The notes: generated by a model not told the origin, from the letters alone. Counted from the first letter of the stretch, positions 20,008-31,510 are shown. The stretch: DNA of 64,000 nt from Gallibacterium genomosp. 1 (GCF_000771875.1 NZ_JPXX01000009.1:1-64000), one strand, 5' to 3'. A program made the numbers and translations.

Positions 20008-21644
20008 AAATAAAGCACTATTTTCGTTTTTATCGTATTGTCAGAGTATTATTGCAATATGGTTTAGATCAATCATTGCCTAAAATTCCATTAACCCGAC
20101 CTCTCCGTTATGGTCGTAAACTCTGCTTTTGGTGGCAAAATCGTTATCCAGATAAATCTCTTGGTTGGCGTTTACGGATGGCTTTTCAAGAGCTGGGGCC
20201 AGTATGGATTAAGTTAGGGCAGATGCTTTCAACAAGGCGAGATCTTTTTCCGGAAGAAATTGCTAATGAATTGGCATTGTTGCAAGATCAGGTAAAACCA
20301 TTTGATGGAAAATTAGCAAGAGAGGAAATTGAAAAAGCCTTAGGGGACAAGATTGAGCGTTGGTTTGAAGCATTCGATGAACAAGCACTGGCATCGGCTT
20401 CAATTGCTCAGGTTCATACCGCAAAATTTAATGGAATGCAGCCGTTCGCAGGGAAAGAGGTGGTGTTTAAAGTGATCCGCCCCGATATTGCGCCAGTTAT
20501 TGCTTTGGATGTTGCCTTGATGTACAAAATTGCGAAATGGATTCCGCGTTTAACTCGGGAAGGTTATCGGTTGCGACCGGTGGAAGTGATTCGTGAATAT
20601 GAGAAAACACTGTTGGCGGAATTGGATTTACGACAGGAAATGTCGAATGCAATTCAGTTAAGAGAAAATTTTTTAGATAGTCCAATGTTGTATGTACCGG
20701 AAATGTATAGTGATTTTTGTCATAAGAATGTCATTGTAATGGAGCGTATTTATGGCATTCCAATTTCAGATATTTCGGCATTGGAAGCGAACGGCACAGA
20801 TATGAAATTGTTGGCAGAGCGTGGTGTACAGGTCTTTTTTACACAAGTGTTTCGCGACAGTTTTTTCCACGCTGATATGCATCCCGGCAATATTTTTGTC
20901 AGCTATCATCACCCGGAATCACCGCAATATATCGGTATTGATTGTGGCATTGTCGGCACGTTGAACAGCGAAGATAAACGCTATTTAGCGGAAAACTTTT
21001 TGGCTTTCTTTAATCGCGATTATCGTCGCGTTGCGCAGTTACATATTGATTCCGGTTGGGTGCCGGAAGATACCAATGTAGAAGAGTTCGAACAGGCGTT
21101 CAGAATTGTTTGTGAACCGATTTTTTCTAAACCGTTGGCAGAAATTTCATTTGGAAACGTGTTGTTAAATCTATTTAATACTGCGCGTCGTTTTCAAATG
21201 CAGGTGCAGCCGCAGTTGGTCTTACTCCAGAAAACATTGCTTTATATCGAAGGATTGGGTAGACAGCTATATCCGCAATTGGATTTATGGCAAACGGCTA
21301 AACCGTTTTTGCAGGATTGGCTGAATGAGCAGATTAGCGTCAAGAAAATGTATCGTGATTTTCAATCACATTTGCCTTTTTTGCGTGAGCATTTTGCCTC
21401 TTTTCCACAGACATTGCATCAGGCATTGTTGGAACAAAAACAAATTCGTCGGCAATTAACTTTGATTCAGCAGCAGTTAAAGCAGCAACAACGAAAAAAT
21501 ACCCAACGTGTGTATGGTTTTATGAGTGCGAGTTTGCTATTCTTTGCCAGTCTGTTCGGCTTTCAATTTTTACCGCTGAATATTGCTGTCGGGTTGTTGT
21601 TATTAGGTGTAGTGCTATTATTGATAACCGCTTTCAAACGATAA
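20004..21644 (+). CDS. ubiB: Ubiquinone biosynthesis atypical kinase/ATPase UbiB
   Basis: An ABC1/ADCK-family ATPase needed for ubiquinone synthesis. The 546-residue protein has the KxGQ motif ([14 protein letters not shown]), the A-rich loop SASIAQVH, catalytic [10 protein letters not shown] and DCGIVG metal-binding segments, and two C-terminal transmembrane helices (about 500-543) that anchor it to the inner membrane. Length is typical. The start overlaps ubiJ by four bases. Confidence 0.96.
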   Translation: MKIKHYFRFYRIVRVLLQYGLDQSLPKIPLTRPLRYGRKLCFWWQNRYPDKSLGWRLRMAFQELGPVWIKLGQMLSTRRDLFPEEIANELALLQDQVKPFDGKLAREEIEKALGDKIERWFEAFDEQALASASIAQVHTAKFNGMQPFAGKEVVFKVIRPDIAPVIALDVALMYKIAKWIPRLTREGYRLRPVEVIREYEKTLLAELDLRQEMSNAIQLRENFLDSPMLYVPEMYSDFCHKNVIVMERIYGIPISDISALEANGTDMKLLAERGVQVFFTQVFRDSFFHADMHPGNIFVSYHHPESPQYIGIDCGIVGTLNSEDKRYLAENFLAFFNRDYRRVAQLHIDSGWVPEDTNVEEFEQAFRIVCEPIFSKPLAEISFGNVLLNLFNTARRFQMQVQPQLVLLQKTLLYIEGLGRQLYPQLDLWQTAKPFLQDWLNEQISVKKMYRDFQSHLPFLREHFASFPQTLHQALLEQKQIRRQLTLIQQQLKQQQRKNTQRVYGFMSASLLFFASLFGFQFLPLNIAVGLLLLGVVLLLITAFKR

Positions 21645-21714
21645 AGCAGCATTGTTGCAGTGTAAAAGCAGCAGTATAATTTAATCAACATTTTATTTTG
21701 ACTAGAGGTACATT

Positions 21715-21951
21715 ATGGGTGGAATCAGTATTTGGCAATTATTAATTATTGTATTAATCGTTGTATTGCTTTTTGGAACAAAAAAATTAAAAACATTAGG
21801 TTCGGATCTTGGCGAATCTGTTAAAGGTTTTAAAAAGGCAATGAGTGAAGAGGGGGAAAAAGATGCCGAATTTAAGAAATCTATCGAATCTCAATCCTCA
21901 AATTCAAACATACAAACTGACACAAAAACTAAAGATAAAGAGCAGGCATAA
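21715..21951 (+). CDS. tatA: Sec-independent translocase subunit TatA
   Basis: Pore-forming subunit of the twin-arginine translocase, exporting folded proteins. The 78-residue protein has the N-terminal membrane helix (about 5-20), the [24 protein letters not shown] amphipathic helix with its FG hinge, and an acidic unstructured tail. First gene of tatABC, two bases before tatB. Confidence 0.96.
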   Translation: MGGISIWQLLIIVLIVVLLFGTKKLKTLGSDLGESVKGFKKAMSEEGEKDAEFKKSIESQSSNSNIQTDTKTKDKEQA

Positions 21952-21953
21952 CT

Positions 21954-22514
21954 GTGTTTGATATCGGTTTTTCTGAACTTGTTCTGATTTTTGTCATCGG
22001 TTTAGTGGTTTTAGGTCCGCAGCGTCTGCCGGTGGCAATTCGTACCGTTGTTAGTTGGATACGCACTTTGCGTAATCTCGCTAACAATGTGCAAAGCGAA
22101 TTGGCACAGGAGCTTAAATTGCAAGAGTTGCAAGAGAGCATCAAAAAAGCGGAGCATCTCAATTTATCAGCACTTTCTCCTGAATTAAGCAAAACGGTTG
22201 AAGAGCTGAAAGCCTCTGCACAAAAAATGCAACAGCAGTTGGATCAACAAACCCAAGCAGCGAACAATGCTGTGAGCGAGTTGAAATCTTCATTGGAACA
22301 GCAGACCAAAATGGAAGCGCAAGGTGAAGAGCAGTCCATCACCACTGATAAAGCTGAGGAACAGCAACTGCTTGCTGCCGATGAACAAGCAGAATTGGCT
22401 GAAGCAGATGAAGAAAAATTAATTCTTGAACAGCATCAGGATGAGTTGGCAAGTTATGATCCGTTAGCGGATGTGCCGGCGGAAAAAATAACCGATCCGG
22501 CTAAAAAATCTTAA
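21954..22514 (+). CDS. tatB: Sec-independent translocase subunit TatB
   Basis: Forms the twin-arginine signal receptor with TatC. The 186-residue protein begins MFDIGFSELVLIFVIGLVVLGPQRLP, the diagnostic TatB N-terminus, followed by an amphipathic helix and a long Gln/Glu/Ala-rich tail. The start is GTG, two bases after the tatA stop, so translation is probably coupled. Confidence 0.96.
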   Translation: MFDIGFSELVLIFVIGLVVLGPQRLPVAIRTVVSWIRTLRNLANNVQSELAQELKLQELQESIKKAEHLNLSALSPELSKTVEELKASAQKMQQQLDQQTQAANNAVSELKSSLEQQTKMEAQGEEQSITTDKAEEQQLLAADEQAELAEADEEKLILEQHQDELASYDPLADVPAEKITDPAKKS

Positions 22515-22541
22515 ATTATCGCTATTTAGCAAAGGAAAGTT

Positions 22542-23270
22542 ATGGCTAGCGTAGATGAATCTCAACCGCTGATTACCCATCTTATTGAGTTACGCAATCG
22601 CATTTTGAAAAGTTTTGTCTGTGTGTTGGTTGTGTTTCTTGCATTGGTTTATTTTGCAAATGATATTTATCATATTATTTCAGCTCCGTTAATTAATGAG
22701 CTTCCACAAAATTCAACGATGATTGCAACCAATATTGTTGCGCCTTTTTTTACGCCAATTAAATTAACTGCTATTACGGCAATATTTTTGTCCGTACCTT
22801 ATATTTTGTATCAAGTGTGGGCATTTATTGCTCCGGCATTGTATAAACACGAAAAACGGTTAATTTATCCTCTGTTAGTTTCTAGTACATTGCTGTTTTA
22901 TGTTGGTGTGGCGTTTGCTTATTATGTGGTTTTCCCCTTAGTATTTGCGTTTTTAACTAAAACAGCACCTGAAAGTGTAGCAATAGCAACAGATATCAGT
23001 AGTTATCTTGATTTTGTGTTAACTCTGTTTTTAGCTTTTGGCATCTGTTTTGAAGTGCCGGTTGCAATTATTCTTCTCTGCTGGAGTGGTGTGGTCAGCA
23101 TTGAAGATCTAAAACAGAAGCGACCTTATATTTTAGTAGGTGCATTCGTTATTGGAATGTTACTGACACCGCCTGATATTTTTTCACAAACATTACTTGC
23201 TGTTCCAATGTACTTATTATTTGAAATAGGTGTATTATTTGCCCGTTTTTATCAGCCAAAATCAAATTAA
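22542..23270 (+). CDS. tatC: Sec-independent translocase subunit TatC
   Basis: Six-helix core of the Tat receptor complex, 242 residues. Conserved motifs include the cytoplasmic [12 protein letters not shown] near residue 13, [20 protein letters not shown], and [21 protein letters not shown] precedes the ATG. Last gene of tatABC. A terminator lies about 140 bases downstream, after which an AT-rich accessory segment begins. Confidence 0.96.
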   Translation: MASVDESQPLITHLIELRNRILKSFVCVLVVFLALVYFANDIYHIISAPLINELPQNSTMIATNIVAPFFTPIKLTAITAIFLSVPYILYQVWAFIAPALYKHEKRLIYPLLVSSTLLFYVGVAFAYYVVFPLVFAFLTKTAPESVAIATDISSYLDFVLTLFLAFGICFEVPVAIILLCWSGVVSIEDLKQKRPYILVGAFVIGMLLTPPDIFSQTLLAVPMYLLFEIGVLFARFYQPKSN

Positions 23271-23410
23271 ATTAATAGAGCGGTTTAAATTTTAAGTATG
23301 AAAAATAACCTCATAAAAAATTGAGACAATTATTTAACTTTTAGATCAAATACCAATCAAGCGTTAACGAATACAGCAACTCATATTCAACGTACATATA
23401 AATTTGTTAT

Positions 23411-23437
23411 ACCGAGCCTCAAAGGTTCGGTTTTTTT
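23411..23437 (+). terminator. Intrinsic terminator downstream of tatABC
   Basis: A 9-bp stem ACCGAGCCT/AGGTTCGGT (one G-T pair) with a CAA loop and seven T. The stretch between tatC and this hairpin (23271-23410) holds no gene that I can see. Confidence 0.8.
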
Positions 23438-23522
23438 ATAATAATATTACTATGAATAAAAATTCACTTAACATTAATATTTTGTTAATAATTTAGGTAC
23501 TTTTATTTTTTGTAAAAGTAGG

Positions 23523-23528
23523 TATACT
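23523..23528 (+). promoter_or_regulatory. -10 element upstream of the poly-G lipoprotein gene
   Basis: TATACT sits inside the palindrome GGTATACTATACC (23521-23533), about 38 bases before the ATG. No good -35 is visible, so an activator or a weak promoter is possible. The palindrome could be an operator. Confidence 0.35.
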
Positions 23529-23565
23529 ATACCACTTTAAAAGTATCAACTTTATGGGGGTTTTT

Positions 23566-24370
23566 ATGAAATTATTAAATAAATCTATTCTGTTTGGTTT
23601 ATCGTTTATTTTAGCGGCTTGTAACTCTAGTGGGGGGGGGGAATTCTTCGCAAAAAGATAATGCTGTTGTAATTAATCCTGTTCAAGATGAGCAACAAGA
23701 CGGTATTAATTCTTCTACAGAAAATAATACTAGTCATAATAAATCTTCAAAAGAAGATAAACAATCAGTAGAAAATAAACAAGAGAAAAAAGAGCCTTCA
23801 TTTAAGCCATCGAAAGCTGAAGGGGATGTTTTCACTTTCGTTGGAATGGATGGGGATTTTCGTCAAGAACGTCAAAAGAATACTGTACTCAGTTTTGATA
23901 AAACAGCAAATCCTGTAAGTGATATTGGTTATTATGGTTATTTTACTATGCCAGAAATGCCTTACCCTTACAATAATCATAAATATTATTTTTATGAAGT
24001 AGATCAGAAATATGTTTTAGAAAATCCTGCTCAAGCTGTTAATGCAATTTATAAAGGTTTGGCAAAAATGACAATTGATGGGCAAGAAAAAGATGGTTCA
24101 TTAACGTTAGAATTAAAAGATCAGACAGTTTCAGGTAATATTGAGGTACAGGCTAATAATATTAAGCAAATTGAATTGAAAAATGTGACCTTAACAGAGA
24201 AGCAATACTACTATGAAGGTAATGCTGTTGCTGCAGAATATGAGGGCAAGTATACAGGGGTGTTTGCAGGAAAAGAAGATAAAGCAGAGAATACACTAGG
24301 CGTATTTTATCTGAAGAACAAGGAAGGAGAATCTGTTATTTCTGGGGCATATCAGGCAAAAAAACAATAA
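23566..24370 (+). CDS. Surface lipoprotein with poly-G tract, out of frame (phase OFF) in this sequence
   Basis: From ATG 23566 the frame encodes a lipoprotein signal peptide ending in lipobox LAAC (C19), then Ser and a run of ten G (23632-23641). With ten G the frame stops at a TAA about 20 bases later. With nine (or twelve) it joins a long frame to 24370, giving about 267 residues. The downstream part has a Lys/Ser/Asn linker and a C-terminal beta-rich domain ending GVFYLKNKEGESVISGAYQ, like the TbpB-type barrels of Slam-exported lipoproteins. A Slam gene follows. The ligand is unknown. The repeat and its place just after the lipobox indicate phase variation. Confidence 0.75.
23632..23641 (+). 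repeat. Poly-G(10) slippage tract
   Basis: Ten consecutive G within codons just after the lipobox. Changing the length by one G loss or two G gain restores the reading frame of the lipoprotein. Confidence 0.85.
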
Positions 24371-24386
24371 ACTTATTTTCATTTTT

Positions 24387-24410
24387 AAACGCCCAGTATG
24401 GGCGTTTTTT
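24387..24410 (+). terminator. Intrinsic terminator between lipoprotein and Slam genes
   Basis: Perfect 9-bp stem AAACGCCCA/TGGGCGTTT with a GTA loop and T6. It would make the translocator either read-through dependent or separately transcribed. Confidence 0.85.
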
Positions 24411-24472
24411 ATTTATCATTAAAAAGATTAACGTAATAGGCAGAGAGTATTTAAATTTCTTATTGTTTTCTT

Positions 24473-25921
24473 ATGATTTACAAGACATTAATTTTAATTT
24501 TCTGTGGCTTATTCACATTTTCTGCGATAGCAACAGCAAGTGATAATGTTGCTCTTCAAACTTATAAAACAGAGCTACACTCACCTGTATTCAATGCAAC
24601 ATTAGATCACTTGGACGATAAAATAGCTAAAGTGATACAAGGTAAAATATCTATTTCTTTAAAAGATGTGGAGAAAGATCCTATCTTAGTAAAGAAATTG
24701 TTATATCAAGCGGTAATATATCGACATTTTAAAATAATTAAGATGTTATTGCCTATTTATCAGAAATATCAACAACAAGATAAAATACTCATCTTATTTG
24801 CTGAAGGTGCTTTAGCTGAATCACAGCAAAATTATTCACAAGCGATTGCAAAGTTTCGACAATTGTTAGCTATAAATCCTAAAATGAATCCTGCAAGAAT
24901 TGCATTAGCAATAGCATTATTTAATGATAAGCAGCTTAGTTCTGCAAAGCAACAATTTGAAAAAGTGAAATCTGATGAAAATTTACCAATAGCAGTGGCG
25001 AAAATGGTAGAACAATATTTACGTTTAATTGATGATAATAGTGCTTGGCAAATTAGTTTCTCTGCAAATTATGAACAAGATAATAATGTAAATGATGCCT
25101 CTTCTGATCGTAATATTGAACAAACAGGATTTGTGAAATCTGATTCAATGTTGCCACAATCTGCTCATGGTATTGCTTATTCATTGATATTAGCAAAAGA
25201 GAAAAATATTAAAGATTCACACTATTTCTTTTTTGAAACTAATTTGTTTGGTAAGTTTTATTGGGATAATCGTGATTATAATGATACATATAACCGTAGT
25301 TATTTAGGTTATGTAAATAAAAATTCAAAACAGAGTGTGCGTTTATTATCTCTTTATGAAAGGCGTTGGATTGGGAATAAGCGTTATCAACAAGGAACGG
25401 GAATACGTGCAGAATATAATCGCTGGTTATCTATAAATTGGCAAATTTCTTCTGCTTTGGAGTATGTTAAGCAACGTTATAATAATTATGATTATTTAAA
25501 TGGAGCAAATAAATTATTTTCGACAACATTATTTTGGATAAGAAATCCACAACAAACTTTTCATATAGGATTTAATCTAGAGCAAGAAAATACCAGAATC
25601 AAACAGTATAGCAATAATAGTTATACTTTACGTTTTGGTTGGGGGCAAGAGTGGGGAAAAGGCATTTCTTCACATATGAATTTTTCTATTAGTAAAAGAC
25701 AGTATCAAGATCAATTCAAATTAGCTAACCGGTTTCCATTGGGTAAAAATCGAAGAGATCACATATATCATACTTATTTTGCTCTTTGGAAACGTGATTG
25801 GCATTTGTTTGGTATTACACCTAAATTACAGCTGATATGGAAGAAACAACAGAGTAATTTTCCATCACTTTATTCTTATCAGGAAAAACAATTTAATATT
25901 GTTTTTGAAAAAAATTTTTAA
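24473..25921 (+). CDS. Slam-type surface lipoprotein assembly modulator (DUF560)
   Basis: An outer-membrane protein that moves lipoproteins to the cell surface. The 482-residue product has a signal peptide (about 1-22), an N-terminal helical TPR-like domain (about 50-190, with ILFAEGALAESQQNYSQAIAKFRQLLAINP), and a C-terminal region from about 195 of alternating aromatic strands consistent with the 14-strand barrel. It ends in the family form SNFPSLYSY...FEKNF with a terminal Phe. It follows a TbpB-like lipoprotein, the usual Slam-substrate arrangement. No strong ribosome-binding site is seen. AT-rich compared with its neighbours. Confidence 0.87.
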   Translation: MIYKTLILIFCGLFTFSAIATASDNVALQTYKTELHSPVFNATLDHLDDKIAKVIQGKISISLKDVEKDPILVKKLLYQAVIYRHFKIIKMLLPIYQKYQQQDKILILFAEGALAESQQNYSQAIAKFRQLLAINPKMNPARIALAIALFNDKQLSSAKQQFEKVKSDENLPIAVAKMVEQYLRLIDDNSAWQISFSANYEQDNNVNDASSDRNIEQTGFVKSDSMLPQSAHGIAYSLILAKEKNIKDSHYFFFETNLFGKFYWDNRDYNDTYNRSYLGYVNKNSKQSVRLLSLYERRWIGNKRYQQGTGIRAEYNRWLSINWQISSALEYVKQRYNNYDYLNGANKLFSTTLFWIRNPQQTFHIGFNLEQENTRIKQYSNNSYTLRFGWGQEWGKGISSHMNFSISKRQYQDQFKLANRFPLGKNRRDHIYHTYFALWKRDWHLFGITPKLQLIWKKQQSNFPSLYSYQEKQFNIVFEKNF

Positions 25922-26042
25922 AAGAATAAGACATTCTCAGCCTTTAAAAAGAGGATAACGTATTTTAAGCATATATTCGCTAATGTTAATTCATTATAAT
26001 AGCTATCCTAACAGTATTTTTGATGAGTAAAGGAGCTAATGA

Positions 26043-27056
<1,014 letters not shown>

Positions 27057-27084
27057 GGATAATTCTTCATTCATTATTTATTTC

Positions 27085-27115
27085 CGGATTACATTTATGT
27101 AATCCGTATTTTTTT
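27085..27115 (+). terminator. Intrinsic terminator of hemB
   Basis: Perfect 9-bp stem CGGATTACA/TGTAATCCG with a TTTA loop followed by TATTTTTTT. Confidence 0.88.
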
Positions 27116-27125
27116 GAAATAGGCT

Positions 27126-27665
27126 ATGAACACAATTCAACAACAGTTTGAACAGTTACAACAACAATTCTTTCAATATCAATTGGTTCCAGCTTGGGGT
27201 AATTCTCAAGCTGAAATAATGTTTATTGGTGATGCTCCTGGGAAAGATGAGCTGAGTAAAGGACCTTTTGCTGGGACGAGTGGTAAATTTTTTGATCAGT
27301 TATTAGATTCTATTGGATTGACCAGAGAGAATATTTATCTGACCAATGTGGTTAAGTTTAGACCGGAAAAACGTAATCCTAACAAGAAAGAAATTACAGC
27401 ATTTAACAGCTTACTACGTGCGGAAATTGCGAAGGTTAAGCCTAAAATTATTGTGCCGTGCGGACGTATTGCGTTGTCTGCATTTCTGCCAGAATTTAAA
27501 ATCAGTGAAGTTCACGGGCAAGTTTACACCTTGATGCAGGATGAACACTGTTTTTTATTATTGCCGATGTATCATCCGGCAGCGGCAATGCATAATGGAA
27601 AAATGCGCCCAATGCTGAAACAGGATTTTCTCACATTGGGCGATGTTTGGAATGATTTGGATTAG
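27126..27665 (+). CDS. Uracil-DNA glycosylase superfamily protein, family-4-like
   Basis: A 179-residue member of the UDG superfamily resembling family 4/UdgX proteins. Visible motifs: GDAPGKDE (36-42, motif 1), PFAGTSGKFFDQLL, TNVVKFRPEKRNP and HPAAAMHN (from 150, motif 2). Family-4 enzymes normally bind a 4Fe-4S cluster through four cysteines, two near the N-terminus. Here only C112 and C142 exist and the N-terminus is Gln-rich with no CxxC, so the cluster is probably lost. The gene ends overlapping the stop of convergent aphA by four bases. Activity on uracil is unproven. Confidence 0.75.
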   Translation: MNTIQQQFEQLQQQFFQYQLVPAWGNSQAEIMFIGDAPGKDELSKGPFAGTSGKFFDQLLDSIGLTRENIYLTNVVKFRPEKRNPNKKEITAFNSLLRAEIAKVKPKIIVPCGRIALSAFLPEFKISEVHGQVYTLMQDEHCFLLLPMYHPAAAMHNGKMRPMLKQDFLTLGDVWNDLD

Positions 27666-28369
27666 TAGCTTGAGTTAATCAAAACTTCTTCACCGTAACC
27701 GCCTAAAGTAGGCATTGGTAAGTAGGTGGAGTTCGGGGCACGCATAATACGGATACCACGAATACCAGCTTCTTTCGCTGCTAGAATATCATCATCACTG
27801 TCACCGTAGTGAATGCTGATTTTATGCTCTAAAATAGCCGGTGTTTTGTTATATTTGGTATTACGTGGGCGATCTCCCATAAAATCAACCGGATGCATAT
27901 TTTTAACTCCTAATGCTTTTTGTAGAATTGGGGTTACACCATCTGTTTTACCGGCAGTTCTTCCGGTAATGAAGTAAACGCTGTCGCCACGTTCCTCGTG
28001 CATTTTAATTAATGCTTTGGCAGCTTCTTTCGGAATAGAATATTTATCGCAGCCGGCATTGACTTCATTCCAGAAATCTTGATTTTTTAAATACTCAAAA
28101 CCGTTTGGTGAATATTTTTGTTGTCCGTAATAGAAGCAAGGGCTGGAAAATAATACGGTATCATCAATATCAAAACTGACATTGATTGCCGGTTTACCTT
28201 CTAAACTTTTTTTAATCTGCTCAATTGAAACCCAATGAATTGGTGCTTGCTGTAACATTTCACGTGCATTTGTGCCTTCTTGAGTATAAGGTTCAGTTTT
28301 GGCAGCAAAAACATTAGTGGCGACACCGGCAATAATAGCCATGAGAGCTAATTTTTTCAAATTATGCAT
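27662..28369 (-). CDS. aphA: Class B acid phosphatase
   Basis: A periplasmic HAD-type non-specific phosphomonoesterase of 235 residues with signal peptide (cleavage near VFAAKT). HAD motifs: FDIDDTVLF (nucleophile Asp), FITGRT, and HYGDSDDD. It lies 13 bases downstream of afuC on the same strand and may be co-transcribed. A phosphatase beside a possible sugar-phosphate importer suggests a phosphate-ester scavenging unit. Confidence 0.95.
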   Translation of the reverse strand: MHNLKKLALMAIIAGVATNVFAAKTEPYTQEGTNAREMLQQAPIHWVSIEQIKKSLEGKPAINVSFDIDDTVLFSSPCFYYGQQKYSPNGFEYLKNQDFWNEVNAGCDKYSIPKEAAKALIKMHEERGDSVYFITGRTAGKTDGVTPILQKALGVKNMHPVDFMGDRPRNTKYNKTPAILEHKISIHYGDSDDDILAAKEAGIRGIRIMRAPNSTYLPMPTLGGYGEEVLINSSY

Positions 28370-28382
28370 AGTTATATCCTTC

Positions 28383-29441
28383 TTAATTGTTTGATTTATT
28401 TAATAAAAATATTCCAGATGGAGCAAGTTCAATATAGACTACTTGGTAATTTTCCTCGAAGTGCTCAGGTGCTAAATTCACTAATAGTCTATTATTGCCC
28501 CATAGCACCACAATTTCCCAATGATTTCCCATATAAACTGCTGATTTAATTTGACAACGTGTTTCCGGTGAACCTTGGGTAAGTAGATGGATAGCCTCTG
28601 GACGAATGCCGACCAAACATTCACCATTACTGACATTGAACTCCTGAGCTTGGTTCAATGTTAATTGATAGCCATTAATGTTTAATTGATTATTTTCTAA
28701 ATAGCCTTCAATGATACTGGCTTCACCCATAAATTTAGCTAAAAAGAGAGAGTTAGGTCGTTGATAAAGCACTTTTGCAGGTGCTTTCTGCATAATTTTA
28801 CCTTTATTCATTACAATTACTTCATCAGAAACGGCAAAAGCTTCACTTTGATCGTGAGTAACATAGAGAGAAGTAATATTAAATTTTTGCTGTAATTCTC
28901 GAATTTTTTCACGCATACTGCGGCGTAAATTAGCATCAAGGTTACTTAGCGGCTCATCAAAAAGTAAAACTTTTGGTTTTAATACTAAAGCGCGAGCTAA
29001 TGCTACACGTTGTTGTTGTCCACCGGAAATTTGATCGACATAACGATCACCAAAACCGGCTAGATCGACCAACTCCAATGCTTCTTCAATGCGCTGTTTA
29101 CGCTCTTCAGCATTAACTCCCAACATTTTTAAGCCATAACCTACGTTATCTGCAATCGACATATGTGGGAACAAGGCATAAGATTGGAATACAATACAAA
29201 TATCACGACTTTGAATGGAGGATTTCGTCACATCTTCACCATCAATAAAGATTTGTCCGCTGGTAGGGCGTTCCAAACCGGAGACCAAGCGTAGAATGGT
29301 GGTTTTACCGCAACCTGAAGGACCTAGCAATGTGGTCATTGTGCCACGTTTAATGGTTAAACTGAGATCATCGATCACAACAGATTTACCAAAGCGTTTT
29401 GTCACATTTTTTAAGACAAGAAAGTTATTATCGTTATTCAT
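28383..29441 (-). CDS. afuC: ABC transporter ATP-binding protein AfuC/FbpC-like
   Basis: ATPase subunit of the afuABC importer, 352 residues. Walker A GPSGCGKT (about 40-47), Q-loop [11 protein letters not shown], signature [15 protein letters not shown], Walker [13 protein letters not shown] and the H-loop VTHDQSE are intact, with a C-terminal TOBE-type regulatory domain (about 240-352). It is 14 bases after afuB. Homologues are annotated as ferric iron transporters, but the A. pleuropneumoniae AfuA binding protein was shown to bind sugar phosphates, so either substrate class is possible. Confidence 0.9.
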   Translation of the reverse strand: MNNDNNFLVLKNVTKRFGKSVVIDDLSLTIKRGTMTTLLGPSGCGKTTILRLVSGLERPTSGQIFIDGEDVTKSSIQSRDICIVFQSYALFPHMSIADNVGYGLKMLGVNAEERKQRIEEALELVDLAGFGDRYVDQISGGQQQRVALARALVLKPKVLLFDEPLSNLDANLRRSMREKIRELQQKFNITSLYVTHDQSEAFAVSDEVIVMNKGKIMQKAPAKVLYQRPNSLFLAKFMGEASIIEGYLENNQLNINGYQLTLNQAQEFNVSNGECLVGIRPEAIHLLTQGSPETRCQIKSAVYMGNHWEIVVLWGNNRLLVNLAPEHFEENYQVVYIELAPSGIFLLNKSNN

Positions 29442-29455
29442 AAAACAACCTCAAT

Positions 29456-31510
29456 TTAATTCATTTGTTTTGCTTTTGAACGGGAAATTCGAGTATCACC
29501 GACCATCCAGTCAAAGAATAAAATAATTGCCATCATCACTACAATCAGCAATGAACCATAAGCGATTGCAATACCGTATTCACCATCTTCTACACGGTTT
29601 AAAATATAGGCAGTGGCTACACGAGTATCGGCAGTTACCAAGAATACAATCGCACTTACAGTGGTCATTGCCCGAACGAAACTGGTAATTAATGCGGAAA
29701 GTAGTGCAGGTTTAAGCAATGGCAAAGTGACATAAATTAATGTTTTCCACGAATTTCCTTTTAAAGAAAGTGAAGCTTCATCTAATGATTTATCCAACTG
29801 CCCTAAACCGGCAATAGCGGCACGCATCCCAATCGGTAAATCCCTCATTACCATTGAGATAATAATGATGACACCGGTACCGGTGATATAGAGCGGAGCA
29901 TCATTAAAGGCTAAAATGTAAGATACTCCGGCAACGGTTCCTGGTACGGCAAAACAGAGCATAGTTAAAAACTCTAATGTTTTTTTACCGGTGAACTCTT
30001 TACGCACCACAATATAGGCGATTAATAAGCCGAATAGTGCAGTAAGTGGAGCAGCAATACCGGCATAAATAATAGTGTTGATTAGAGATGGCCACGCACC
30101 GTCACTAAATCCTTGACCGAATAGCGAAGCATAATTTTCAAGGGTTAAAGTGTAATTAACACCCCAATTGACAGTGAAGCTACCGTAAAAAATACTGCCG
30201 TAAAGTGTGGCATTAAAAATAATCCAAATTGCTAATAAGGCAATAATGGCATTTTTTAATCCGGTAGGTAAATCCTGTACATCACCACGATAAGATTTAC
30301 CAGAAACAGTCACATAAGAGCGATTTCCGATCCAAATATATTGCACAATAAAAATACCGAGAGAGAACAACAATAGAATTGTGCCTAATGTACTGGCGGA
30401 AGCATAATCAAGTTGTGAACCAGCAATATAGAAATAAATTTGAGTGGCGATAACATCGAAACTGCCTCCCAATACTAATGGGTTACTGAAATCTGCTAAA
30501 GATTGGATAAAAACCAACAAAAACGCATTAGCAAGAGCCGGTTTTAATAATGGAAAAATAACTTGAAAGAAGGTTTGATAACGATTAGCTCTTAATGTGT
30601 AAGAGGCTTCTTCAATGGACGGATGTACTGATTTTAATGATCCTTCCAAAATCATAAAAGCAAGCGGGGTAAACGCTAAGATTTGTGCAATAGCGATACC
30701 ATTGAAGCCATAAAGCCAGTTTGTGTTGGTAAAACCGAAATGTTGCACTAAAAATTCAGTTAAATAACCGGAACGCCCCAACATCAATGTTACCCCTAAA
30801 CCGACAACAAACGGTGGTGTAACGATAGGCAGAATGGAGAAAATTTTGCCGATAAAAGCGGTACGTTTGGCGATTCTGGTGGTATAAAGCGCAAAAGCCA
30901 AGCCAAAAACGGTAGAAAGAAAACCGACAAAGGCAGATAGCCATACCGAATTGAGGATGACACGCAAAATATAAGATTGAGTGATAATTTGGATAAATTG
31001 GCTTGGATTAAATTCATTGCCATCATAAAACATTGAAATGAAGATGGCTAAGGTCGGATAAACAATAAAAAAGAAAATTAATAAGATAATGGCGAGCAGC
31101 GAAGCAATAATAAATTTATCGCCTTGCATAATTTTGAGCTTAGCTAAGGCATTAGTAGCGATAGCAGTTAGCGTAATAATTTGTACGATAACAGCATAAC
31201 CTAAGCTCAAGTGATAAATATTGGCGGAAATAAAAGTAAATAAAGCGATAATACAAACCGCAACTAATTCAAATTTTGCTTCCTTTTCTTGAGATAACCC
31301 AAGATGAGGGGAGAACCAGAAAATAGCCAAAGAGAAAAACCAAAACCAACTTAGATTAAACGAGTGCCATCCCATTGCGGCTAAAAATTCATCAGTAGTA
31401 GATTCTAGCAAGCCATAATCCAAAGCAAATGATGGCAGAATCGCAAATGCAAGAAAGCTAATCAAAATCCAGGTCGTAGTAGTATTTATTGAAAATTTTG
31501 TTGAGTCCAT
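29456..31510 (-). CDS. afuB: ABC transporter permease AfuB (fused two-domain type)
   Basis: A double-length permease of 684 residues with two binding-protein-dependent transport domains in one chain: the N-terminal EAA-type loop IEEASYTLRANRYQTF and the C-terminal LDEASLSLKGNSWKTL, each contacting AfuC. About twelve or more helices are predicted. The start at 31510 follows AAGGA by 8 bases and aligns with AfuB N-termini; the frame extends to 31561 without support. It remains intact although the binding-protein gene upstream is damaged. Confidence 0.9.
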   Translation of the reverse strand: MDSTKFSINTTTTWILISFLAFAILPSFALDYGLLESTTDEFLAAMGWHSFNLSWFWFFSLAIFWFSPHLGLSQEKEAKFELVAVCIIALFTFISANIYHLSLGYAVIVQIITLTAIATNALAKLKIMQGDKFIIASLLAIILLIFFFIVYPTLAIFISMFYDGNEFNPSQFIQIITQSYILRVILNSVWLSAFVGFLSTVFGLAFALYTTRIAKRTAFIGKIFSILPIVTPPFVVGLGVTLMLGRSGYLTEFLVQHFGFTNTNWLYGFNGIAIAQILAFTPLAFMILEGSLKSVHPSIEEASYTLRANRYQTFFQVIFPLLKPALANAFLLVFIQSLADFSNPLVLGGSFDVIATQIYFYIAGSQLDYASASTLGTILLLFSLGIFIVQYIWIGNRSYVTVSGKSYRGDVQDLPTGLKNAIIALLAIWIIFNATLYGSIFYGSFTVNWGVNYTLTLENYASLFGQGFSDGAWPSLINTIIYAGIAAPLTALFGLLIAYIVVRKEFTGKKTLEFLTMLCFAVPGTVAGVSYILAFNDAPLYITGTGVIIIISMVMRDLPIGMRAAIAGLGQLDKSLDEASLSLKGNSWKTLIYVTLPLLKPALLSALITSFVRAMTTVSAIVFLVTADTRVATAYILNRVEDGEYGIAIAYGSLLIVVMMAIILFFDWMVGDTRISRSKAKQMN

